Shown here: positions 48,880 to 59,300 of the stretch, piece by piece
Layout of the letters: each line of letters opens with the position of its first letter
Position numbering within the stretch: the stretch's first letter is position 1
Virus record (IMG/VR): IMGVR_UViG_3300015368_000213
Coordinates: 61,710-125,709 of that record
Strand: one strand, 5' to 3'
DNA: 64,000 nt
DNA from: a virus
Notes under the pieces: generated by a model
Told to the model about the DNA's origin: nothing
What the model saw: the letters and a program-made list of their open reading frames with translations, nothing else
Database searches by the model: none
Made by a program: the position numbers and the translations under genes

Positions 48880-51444
48880 TTAGTACCACGAAGTTCCCGG
48901 TGGAGATGCTGCTATACATCCCTTGTTGTCTCTTACTAACCAGTATGGATTTCCCGTGCCATTATATAGGGACACAACGTCAATATAAGAATTACTTGGT
49001 ATAGCGTACCCCTTTATCATTGTATTGATATTGTTCGTAGTAGGATCATATGTTGATCGCGCATATGGTTCAACAAAATAAATTGTTGATGGAGTAGAAG
49101 ACCACAAATATAATGTAAATGCACTTGCGTTATATATTCTATATGCTAATCCATTATTTGTGGATGTTGATAGTGCAGGGAGACTCCAGTTACCATCTGC
49201 GGTTCCTGTATATATCAGATTTCCTATTTGACTGGTTGTTAATGATACTGTTGCAGTAGTGTCGGCGGAAACGGGTTCACTGCTAGACGAAGAACCACCG
49301 CCAGCACCAAGATCACCTTCACTCACCCAAGTCGAACCACCGCCAGTTGATGCTGTGCATATCCATCCTTTTGGTTGTCCATTTGCTGGTGTATCATTTA
49401 ATACTCTACTACCAACTTTCCATCCACCATTGGATGGTGGTGAGCTGGCATACAATATAGTCTTACCATCCAATGATATGGATTTAATTGATGTCTGATT
49501 TGGTGTACCGATATTACCCGCAACAAATGAGCAATCACCGATTTTAAATGATGGTACCAATGAACATAATACACCAACTTTCATTGTTCCTGTCTGTGAA
49601 GGAATTACTGTCTGTGTTACAAAATGTATTCCCGTTGATGCATATACTCTCTGATATACTATTGGTTGTGTAACACCAGCACCGGATAATAATGGGGCAA
49701 CATAGGCAGAAGAAGAACCAGTTAAGACATCAAGATAACATGAGAAGGTAAACGGCTTACCTACCATTGATGATGTTATTGTGAAGTTCTGATATATTTC
49801 ATTATATGAGTTATTCGACCAAACAATAGTAGCAGCTTTGCCAAATGAGAAATAAGATGGATCAAACGATGAAGATGAAATTGTACCAGTAACATTCCAT
49901 CCATATAATCCAGCTTCAAATGATGGATTGATTAAAGAATTACTGCTGACTAACTGTGGTGTTGATGATCTTCTATTAGTTGTATCAATGTAGTCGGTTG
50001 CTCGCATGAACACTTGTTCAATAATTATATTCCCTGCTGAATTGGTTGGGATAACATTTGCCCCAATTGACGAAATGAGTTTTTTGATTCTCACTGAAGA
50101 CAGTGCATCAACATTTAAATGTGAAGAGAATGAATAACTACTAGACCAATCTTGTGTCATAAACACATCAAATATGACTTCACCACAACGATATATGTAT
50201 GTGTTTTGTGTTATACCGGAATTCTCAAGATATCCTTTGAATTGTGCATGATTAACGGATTGTAATACAATGGCATTACCATTATATACTCCACCATTAT
50301 TTGCATCCGGCATTTCTAACCAAATATTTTCTATAACAACTTCTTCACACACGTTGCATTTTATGGCAGGTTTAATTGAATTACATGCGCCTTCTATCAG
50401 AATGTTGTATAGTATGTTTCCATTAGAAGCTGCACCCATAGACCCCATAGGACCTAAAGCAAATGCGTCTATTAGTATAATTGCGTTCGTAGTTGTCCCA
50501 GCTGTACCACCATCATCTTTATCGATATTTGATATGTAATTTCTATTTCCGGATAGATGTAGCATTTGCTCAACTGATCCATTCCTTACTAATACGTGAT
50601 CTATTATGCATGATTGAGTATATGTCGCAAGGGATAATCCATATTTACTATCCAAGTAAATGTCTCTTATCTCGCTTTCCCCAAGATATCCACATGTAGT
50701 TTTGATTGCCCATGCATCAGACAACAATTCGTAAGGGGGATTTTTCGCCGTCTGTAATCCTATGTTTTTAATAGATACTGAACTAACACCGGGGAACATC
50801 CTAGTAACAGTACCTGTACCAAAAGTAGTAACATCTAAATTAGGTGCAAGCGTAAAGGTATCACCTACTTGAGGTGTACCGCCATTCCAAGATCCAGTAT
50901 TGACGCTGACACTATTTCCATTCCAACCAGTGATTGTGGCTAGGGTGTTCCATTGTTGAGTTGTTGTGCTTCCCAATGATGTAATTATAAAATTTGGTGA
51001 TGCACCTTGAGCCGATGTGGGAATAGCATTAACTGTATATGATACAGTATGATCAATGGCTGGACATAATTTGATAAGTTGCTTGATATTTACATTATTG
51101 GTGAATATTAAGCTACTAAGACCTTCGCCATATAGATTCTGACCACTACTAACCCAAAGAGATGAACTTATTAAATATTTCCCTCTAGGAAAGAATATAT
51201 TGACACTTACATCAGTCCATACCCCACTACTATAATATGTCCTAAAGTCATCAAGACATGCATTTATAGCAGCTGTGTCATCCGTAACACCATCACCTCT
51301 AGCCCCATAATCCTTTACTGATATGAAAATTGGATTGGTTCCAATATTTGCACTTACCCAAGATGCACCATTCCATTTCCACGAATTACTTCCTGATGTA
51401 TAAGTTTGCCCTAATGATGGGCTTGCTGGAAAGTTTATTGACAT
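48880..51444 (-). CDS. Tail spike with shared N-terminal module and beta helix
   Basis: An 854-residue spike. The N-terminal module SINFPASPSLGQTYTSGS, NSWKWNGASWV is followed by a pectate-lyase-type entry (VKDYGARGDGVTDDTAAINA) and beta-helix rungs. The region from about residue 510 contains a carbohydrate-binding-like jelly-roll (LINPSFEAGLYGWNVTGTIS, then FSCYLDVLTGSSSAYV), and the last ~130 residues form a C-terminal domain with SSSSSEP linker. Late promoter TATAAATA lies 26 bases upstream. Confidence 0.78.
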   Translation of the reverse strand: MSINFPASPSLGQTYTSGSNSWKWNGASWVSANIGTNPIFISVKDYGARGDGVTDDTAAINACLDDFRTYYSSGVWTDVSVNIFFPRGKYLISSSLWVSSGQNLYGEGLSSLIFTNNVNIKQLIKLCPAIDHTVSYTVNAIPTSAQGASPNFIITSLGSTTTQQWNTLATITGWNGNSVSVNTGSWNGGTPQVGDTFTLAPNLDVTTFGTGTVTRMFPGVSSVSIKNIGLQTAKNPPYELLSDAWAIKTTCGYLGESEIRDIYLDSKYGLSLATYTQSCIIDHVLVRNGSVEQMLHLSGNRNYISNIDKDDGGTAGTTTNAIILIDAFALGPMGSMGAASNGNILYNILIEGACNSIKPAIKCNVCEEVVIENIWLEMPDANNGGVYNGNAIVLQSVNHAQFKGYLENSGITQNTYIYRCGEVIFDVFMTQDWSSSYSFSSHLNVDALSSVRIKKLISSIGANVIPTNSAGNIIIEQVFMRATDYIDTTNRRSSTPQLVSSNSLINPSFEAGLYGWNVTGTISSSSFDPSYFSFGKAATIVWSNNSYNEIYQNFTITSSMVGKPFTFSCYLDVLTGSSSAYVAPLLSGAGVTQPIVYQRVYASTGIHFVTQTVIPSQTGTMKVGVLCSLVPSFKIGDCSFVAGNIGTPNQTSIKSISLDGKTILYASSPPSNGGWKVGSRVLNDTPANGQPKGWICTASTGGGSTWVSEGDLGAGGGSSSSSEPVSADTTATVSLTTSQIGNLIYTGTADGNWSLPALSTSTNNGLAYRIYNASAFTLYLWSSTPSTIYFVEPYARSTYDPTTNNINTMIKGYAIPSNSYIDVVSLYNGTGNPYWLVRDNKGCIAASPPGTSWY

Positions 51445-51469
51445 GCTAACATCTCTTTATATTTTATAA

Positions 51470-51477
51470 TATTTATA
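51470..51477 (-). promoter_or_regulatory. Exact TATAAATA late promoter before the 854-residue spike
   Basis: The minus strand carries TATAAATA 26 bases before the ATG at 51444, close to the rightward promoter and second copy of the 56-bp repeat. Confidence 0.75.
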
Positions 51478-51488
51478 TAAGAAAAAAC

Positions 51489-51517
51489 TTGACAACAAAT
51501 ATATCCATCTGTATAAT
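51489..51517 (+). promoter_or_regulatory. Fully consensus sigma70 promoter pointing rightward, copy 2
   Basis: TTGACA (51489-51494), 17 bases and TATAAT (51512-51517) on the strand opposite to all genes. The -10 and downstream sequence lie in the 56-bp repeat; the -35 and most of the spacer differ in sequence from copy 1 yet keep the consensus. It points into the 3' end of the spike gene at 51557. Confidence 0.75.
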
Positions 51518-51560
51518 AGACTATGTTGCCGTTAATGAATAATATTAATTAATATATTAA
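51505..51560. repeat. 56-bp exact direct repeat, copy 2
   Basis: Identical to 13501-13556. As in copy 1, it includes the stop codon of the leftward gene (here at 51557), a -10 TATAAT, and the ATATTAATTAATAT palindrome. It fills most of the gap between two spike genes. Confidence 0.9.
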
Positions 51561-53296
51561 TAGATAGCATATAAATTTGCATGGAAGTACATTGGGGTTG
51601 AACTTGGGGTGTATGAACTCTTCACCTCAACCTGCAACTTATCCCCATTACGGGCATCTACGTAGTAATTAACATCCCCAGTCAATTTAACTGATGCTGG
51701 TGTGCCAATATTCCATGTAAATGTGGTTAATGTTGTCCCTGCACCATTTTTGATCGTAACAATGGCATCAGCTGAACTATATGCTTGTCCAGTATAAGCA
51801 ATTGGGTATAATTCGAATTCAGATATTCTTACTGGAGGAACTTTAACCTCATAGGTTGTTCCGGCAGCTGTATTTATGGCTAAAGTATTTGCTTCTATGG
51901 CAAAACATAGAGCATGTTTTTGTTGTGTGATATGGCGATGTATTCCAAGATGACCATATGTGGAAGAACCAAAATTCATCCACTGAGAGTCATATGCTCT
52001 ATATGTACCATCTAATCCAATACCACAATTAGTGAACATAAACATAGGAGACGCACCAACATTATATGGTGCGCCAGTAACATTAAATGTGCTGGATGTG
52101 CTAGTTACAAATTCAGGCTCAATATCACAAGCATTTGCTATTATTAATAATTCTCTTTCCGTCGCACCATTAACATTATGTGATATTCTGTAGTTTTCCA
52201 TGGCAACACAGCTTCTAAGCTCAATGCATCCTGCGCCATACCAAGTAAACATTTTATATGATTCTGGTGATACGATAGAAAATCCACCCATTGAGCATGA
52301 ATCGTATATTAATTTGATATATGCTGGTTCGTTTATTTTTTCCACCATCAACGATTGTGGACGCATTTCGAATCTTGTCTGGTGGAATGTCACACATGGG
52401 AAATTACCACCACCAAATGTGTTCTGATCAGCACCAGATGGAACTTTGATCACTCTGGCATTTGGTGAATTGTCTAATGGAATAACACTACCCTGCGAAT
52501 ACAGGATACTTGATCCCTTTTGGAATTCAAATATTGTTCCAGTGAAATTTTCCGTATCAGATGCATAGAATCTCCAATTCACGGATTGGTTATTGATTAA
52601 TCTGAACGCACAGTCATTAAAATTCTCAAATTTGCAATTAAAGAATGTATTTTCTGATGCATTTGCCGCACCACTAGTCGCAGTTGGCATATAAAACAAT
52701 TGAGTAAAGTTTGTGAATTTACAATTGGTGAATCTCATTCCTTGAGCAGTTCCAGTACTGTTATAGTACATGAAGTTTCTATTGGTTGCTGTTTTCCATG
52801 CAGTACTATCACTGTCATTGACGTTTGTGGTGAATTGTATATCAGAGAAATCAGTGAATCCAAATATGTCATTATTGTATATGAGATAATTACCAGATCC
52901 GGTTCCTGTGAAGATTATCTGGGTGACACCTTCTTTGCCTTCTCCGGTAATTTTAAATGCACCAGCATATAATCCTTGAAATAGTGTGTTTGGTGCAGAA
53001 ACTTTATATCTTCCTCTTGGGAAGTGCACATGCGCGGTATGTAATCTCCAGCCTAAACCAGTATTAAGATCGGTAGCGGGTGCTAGTGCATATGCAGCAG
53101 CAAGAGCAGATTGTATGGCTGCACTATCATCCGTAACACCATCACCTTTGGCACCATATACTTTCACATTTATGGTGGTATCTAGGGTGTATTGATTACC
53201 ATTACTCACCCAAGAGGCACCATCCCACTTCCATGAATTATTTCCTGATGTGTAGGTTTGTCCTAATGATGGTCCTGCTGGGAAATTTATTGCCAT
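51557..53296 (-). CDS. Tail spike with shared N-terminal module and beta helix
   Basis: A 579-residue spike. The N-terminal AINFPAGPSLGQTYTSGN, NSWKWDGASWV module is nearly the same as in two neighbours, followed by VKVYGAKGDGVTDDSAAIQS (pectate-lyase-type entry), beta-helix rungs (MRFTNCKFTNFTQLFYM, ENTFFNCKFENFNDCAF) and a C-terminal strand-rich domain (VSEFELYPIAYTG-like). No catalytic residues recognised. Its stop codon lies in the 56-bp repeat. Confidence 0.78.
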   Translation of the reverse strand: MAINFPAGPSLGQTYTSGNNSWKWDGASWVSNGNQYTLDTTINVKVYGAKGDGVTDDSAAIQSALAAAYALAPATDLNTGLGWRLHTAHVHFPRGRYKVSAPNTLFQGLYAGAFKITGEGKEGVTQIIFTGTGSGNYLIYNNDIFGFTDFSDIQFTTNVNDSDSTAWKTATNRNFMYYNSTGTAQGMRFTNCKFTNFTQLFYMPTATSGAANASENTFFNCKFENFNDCAFRLINNQSVNWRFYASDTENFTGTIFEFQKGSSILYSQGSVIPLDNSPNARVIKVPSGADQNTFGGGNFPCVTFHQTRFEMRPQSLMVEKINEPAYIKLIYDSCSMGGFSIVSPESYKMFTWYGAGCIELRSCVAMENYRISHNVNGATERELLIIANACDIEPEFVTSTSSTFNVTGAPYNVGASPMFMFTNCGIGLDGTYRAYDSQWMNFGSSTYGHLGIHRHITQQKHALCFAIEANTLAINTAAGTTYEVKVPPVRISEFELYPIAYTGQAYSSADAIVTIKNGAGTTLTTFTWNIGTPASVKLTGDVNYYVDARNGDKLQVEVKSSYTPSSTPMYFHANLYAIY

Positions 53297-53305
53297 ATTA
53301 CACCT

Positions 53306-56300
53306 TTATACCTGAATCCACTGAGAGCTAGTAACAGACCTACAGAAACGAAGTATCTGTCCTGCTGCCATATTTATGTTAGATGAACCCGTTAATCTGA
53401 ATGTATCTGCTCCGGAAGCAGAATGTACTATGGTTAAATTATCATTACCCGCTTCAATTAATAAGTCACCATTTCTAGATAAATCAGCAGAAGTAAAGGT
53501 CGCTTTATTTACAGTTGTACCTGATGATGCTGGAGTGACTGTGACTTTAGTATATCCAGTAACATCTATAGTCTGATTTGTTCCAGAAGGAGTAAATGCT
53601 GATGGAGTTCCATATTTCATTGTTCCAGTAACAAATTTACCTGCTTGTATTGATCCAACAGAAAACGCAGATACCCCAGAATCATATGTTGTTCCTATGC
53701 GTGGTATTGTATATGTTCCACCACCAGAATAATATGTGGATATTCCAGCAGCGTAAAATGCTCCGGTGGTATCGACAAATGATCCATTAACGCTAGAATA
53801 TAAGTATGGGGTGTATGCGGATAATGTACCATCTCCATTAGGAACACCGCTACCATTAAATATTGTAGCCACGTTTAATTTTATCGGATTATATACTCCA
53901 TATGTACCATTAGTTGCGCTTAATCCGGTGTAATTAGATTGTCCTCTAGCTGTAATATATGATTCGAAGGAACTTGACATTCCTGCTCTATCTATTTTTC
54001 CACCATTAAATTCGACAATTTTATACGCAGTCTGTAATCTAACTCCACATTTAGTGAAATGTTCAATGTTGCAGTTTGTCAATAATACTTCGCAATAGCT
54101 AGTAGTTATATACGAAGTCATGCTTTGGGATACATATGTTCCACCAACAGTAACAGTATACACTAATGGGTTTCCACCAACATTAGTCGCAGTAATTTTA
54201 CCTAAACTTGTACCATCAGACGATCTCACCCATTCATCCACGCTTAATGATCCAGAAGATAATGTTAATGTTGTTCCTGTGCAAGAAGCAGTAAATCTTT
54301 TGTTTATGAAATCTGCTTGGAAACCATCAGTTGAGGTTGGATCTTGATTAAATACTCCCCAATAATCGCCTTGGTTTAGCCCATTACATCCAATCAAGTT
54401 AGTAACACCATCGAGACGATATCCGGCTTTTCCTGTACCACACACTGCGGCATAGCAGTTCAACCAGACACAAGTGTTACTGCAACTTACTCTAAATGAG
54501 TGTCCATTTGTAGAACTGGCAACAATACTGTCGAATTTATTAGAGAACCCACCATTAATATAGAACGCATCGCCTTTTGATCTGATGGCTAATCTCTCAA
54601 ACCTAGAGTTATAAACATCAACTAATCCAAGATCTACTCCAATACCAGTATTTCCCCCACTCCATATACCAGTATTATTATCATACACAGTATCACCATC
54701 ATATATCGCAAAATCTCTCCAGTGGCTATTGAATGATGCAGTACTTTCTGGGACAGCTTTAAATATCGAATAACCTGCGTATCCAGTAAATTTAGCCACA
54801 AATTGGGTGTTTTGAACCCCATCACCATATATATTGCATGTGTAATTCGGGAAAATTATTGGTTTTGTAAGTAAATATGTCCCAGCCGGAGCATATGCAG
54901 CAGAAACTCTTGCTCCAGTTGTAGCAGATGAACTGGTCGAATGGTAATTCACCCATGCTTGAACAGCATCAGTATCATTGTTTATTCCATCTGCAAATGC
55001 ACCGAAATCTTGTGGGGTTACTGCTCCATGCTCTGGCGCAAAGGTAACATGTCCACCCCAAGTGTTGCAGTAAATAAATCTGTTATTTTTTCTTACGACA
55101 TTTTCAACTCTATCGAGAGTACACATTCCACCAATATTATTGGTTATTGTGATGTTTTGTGGGTAAGAAGTATCAGCATAACCCCAAACAAGCACCCCAT
55201 TTCCACCATGACTTATATTCCCATCAATAAGAACATTACATGGAATTATATCTCCCATGGTTAATCCTTTATCTGGTGCTTGTTGTAATCCAACAACGCT
55301 TATCGCTGTGGGGAATCCACGCCCAAGATTACTCTTCATTGTATTATGAGCCACAACAGAATCTGTTCCTATACCATAAAGATCAATAATACCATCGATT
55401 ACTGTATTGTTGATTATTTTGTTTCTTCTAACATCAGTTTCGATTGTAACAAGATCACCAGCAGTAACTTTTCTAAATTGTGTATTATACCACCATTGCT
55501 GACCACCACTGAAATCATCACCTAACGTAACTGTATTACTAGTTGATGCTGTGATTTTAAATGACTGTCCCTTTAAGCTACCAGATAAGAATTTTAATAC
55601 TCGTCCTTTGACTATATCAGTTGCGCCTATCGTATTAGATAAAGTGACAACATTTGCGCTTACTGGATTGATACTGGACGCTACAGTAGTACTACTCATA
55701 TAAGCCGCACCACCACCATCAAAGCTTATCCCTTCTTCTGAGCTGAACGAACATATATTATCCGAAATAATATTGTCGGTCATAGGAATATCATAATATG
55801 TGTGGGTTATAGGTGCTGGCATAAAGATAATATTAACATGCCCACCAGTTATCCTATTATTCTTGATTACATTCCTTGATCCACCCAAAAATGCAACTGC
55901 CCACATGCGAGGATGATTCGTTAATGTTATATTGGACGTTGATAGGAATGCTTCTTGCGCCTCACCATAATTAGCATTGTATGATCCTTGTGCCACTGCG
56001 GTAATTACCATACCAACTTTGTATGTGATGCCAGATGTACCCACTATTGTATTCCAATTTGCTTGTGCACCACTATCTGATCCTATATCAGTAATTCTAT
56101 ATGTTTTACCGACCACAAATTGGTTTATTGATGAATCAGTGCCTGGTTTTATTATTGCTTTATAAATCCCCTGATCATCTTTCCCATACCTAAGTTTGTA
56201 TTTGTATGGGGCTGATATTGGACATACGCCATCATATGTCAATGTGACGTTGCCATTTGTCGCTGATCCAGATAAATGTGTTGGGGCTGTTGTGCTAAGT

Positions 56301-59300
56301 TTAGCATCACCAGTAACTGCGGTAACCCTATAATAATGTCTTGTTCCGCTAATAACAGCATCACTAATGATACTATCCCCATACTTCATTGCTGATCCTG
56401 TGCACCAATTCCATGGATATGACCAAATAATACCTACCCACTCACCTTTATCGGTATATAAATTGGTGTTGTATGGTCTTAATAGGGAATTTGTGGTTAC
56501 AGTCAATCCGGCAAATTCATCAGATGTATTTGTTGTGATTGTACCATTGGTATTTGTTATTGTGGCTGAAATCTGGCTAGTTATATCCCAATCATTACCA
56601 GACACCTCAGAATCATCGGTTGCTGCAATATATGCCAATGCTTTAGGATAGTCTGGGTTGATTGATCCGCGCTTATTGTTCTTTATTTTTATTCTTTGTG
56701 GATATGTCTCATGGAAACCAACACCAGTACTAATATCATATGTAGGTTCGTGGTTGAGAACATTTACTGCCACATCTTGCCAGTTGTAGTTTAGATTCGT
56801 GACTGGATCATTTTGTCTATTCCAATCAAACGTGTTGTTAATGACATGCCAGTCATTCTTATTATAATAAGAATTCAGAGTCACATCAATCAACGTTAAT
56901 CCATTGACAATGGTGCCATTACCAAGATGTAGGTATATTGAACTTGTGGCTGTGATTGTACCACCACCAGTAATTTCTATGTTGTCTGGAAGTGTCACAT
57001 CAGATGTTAATTTGATAGTTAATGTTGGTTTGATTATTAATTTATTGATGCCAGATGTACGGACAAAATCAAGTGCTTGTTGGAAGAATGGAGTGTCATC
57101 ACTGACACCATCACCCTTAACACCAAATTGTTCTATAGAAACATGTGGTTTATTGACGAATCCACCAAAAGTCGAACCCAATAATAATGAATTTAAATCC
57201 ATCCATTCATTTGATTCTTCTGTCACATTTGTAACATTACCCAAATAACATGAACCACCACGATTTCCTGTGATAGTTACATTTTTCATTTTATATGCAG
57301 ATGCACCAAAAGTATCTACTTTGATACTATTCAAACCAGTATATTTGTTATTGGTAATGATTACATTATATGGATTTATCGCACCAACAGCACTACCCAG
57401 CACAGTACTTGTCCTTGATGCTGTTGCTGTTGGCAATCCAACTACAGCTATACCATATACACCACCACCATTTAAACTTGGCACATTGCTTAACATTATT
57501 GTGTTGCCATCAATGATAGTATCCGCACCACTACCCCAACATGATATACCTGCTGTGCCAGCATTGAGCGTATTGATAATGCTATTGTTTATTATTCTGT
57601 TTCTGCGCATATCAATTTCAAGAGTAATCACATCCCCAATAGCAACATCATATCCATATGATAATCCGGGGAAGTCATCGCCTAATTGAATCGAATTTGC
57701 GGCAGCGGAATATATAATGCTGAACGATTTACCTTTAAGTCTACCACTCATGAATGTGGCAACTAAGCCAATAACCTCACCCGCATCTGATCCACGATTA
57801 TCTGCCATAGTTAACACTACAGGATATCCACCACCAGAATTGGAATTGGTTACAGTTGTTGTCATGTAAACTGCACCATATGATGCATTACCACGACAAT
57901 CTATACCGATACTTTCTTCATTGATTTCTTTTATAGTATTATTGGAAATGATATTATCTGTAATAGGTGTACGGGATACATTAGTATTAGGCATCAATAT
58001 AACACCAGTAATACCACCAATGAATGTATTGTTTGTTATTATGTTTCTTGACCCACCACCCAAATAGACACCAGAACTGTAATTGGTACGAGCAAATATG
58101 GTAACATTTGTTCTATTTGTTATTGTGTTTGGATTACTATCTGCCACAACTGTCCATGTATTATCGCCTGTTTTTGCAGTAATAATACCAATATGAGTTC
58201 CATCGGATAGATATAGTCTTAAATTATTGTTTGGATTTAATGATGGCGCACCAACAGTGGTTAATGTGCCAGTTGATGTTGGAGATCCAGCAGTCAAGTT
58301 ACAATTATATAAGGATATCGCACCATTATCCCAATAGTTATTAGATACATCAGAATCATACATGGTATCAGCATATATGAACATTATTGGTGTACCCGTG
58401 ATCTTTTTATTTCCACTTATTGTTAATCTTTTTGGTCCAGTCCCAAATCCAGCATTTATATTGATTGCTCTATCTATAGTCAAATATGCCTGATTGTATT
58501 CAAATGTGTTATCTGTAATTGATATGTCATTTTGATCATATGGTATATCCAATGCCATATCTTTTAGATACATGTTGGATACTTTAGAACCAGTGTTTAA
58601 GTGTATCCAGCGTGTTCCACCGGATTGAAGTGACGTTATTCTTCCACCATAAATCTCAACTCCACTTGGAATTGTAATATGAGAGCTTACTGCGCAATCT
58701 CCATCAATTCTAATACGCTTGTTATTAGAGTTGGCTGCTGCGGATAGAGCAGTATTAATTGCCACAGTATCATCAGATATACCATCACCAATAGCACCAA
58801 AATCTTTTGTCGATATGCTTCTATCAGCTGTTATTTTCATATGCACAGTTGATAATGTTGATCCGCTGCTTGGGTTATTTGCAGTTGAGTATCGTGCGAA
58901 GTTGTTTCCATATTGCAAGAAATCAGTTAATGGTCCAAGCAGACAATAACTTCCTTTGTTATTGACGAGTGTGATATTTCGCATTTGTGCACTCGCTTCA
59001 GACGTACCGAAATCATTAATGGAATAGAATGCTATTGACCCACTGACGATATTATCAGAAACGATTAAATTAGATGGAGCAAGATAACAATAGTGTCCAC
59101 CAAGAAGTGTGCTGTTTTTTACAGCATAAGTAAACATAGATGTAATATCAATTCCGGATCCTGTATATGGATATGATCCATATTTGCTTCCAATAAGGGT
59201 ATTGTGTGATATTTGGCTATCAGATCCAATTCCCCATAATGTTATGGTTCCTTCTATAATGGTATTGTTAATTACTTTATTTCTTCTTATATCCGATTCA

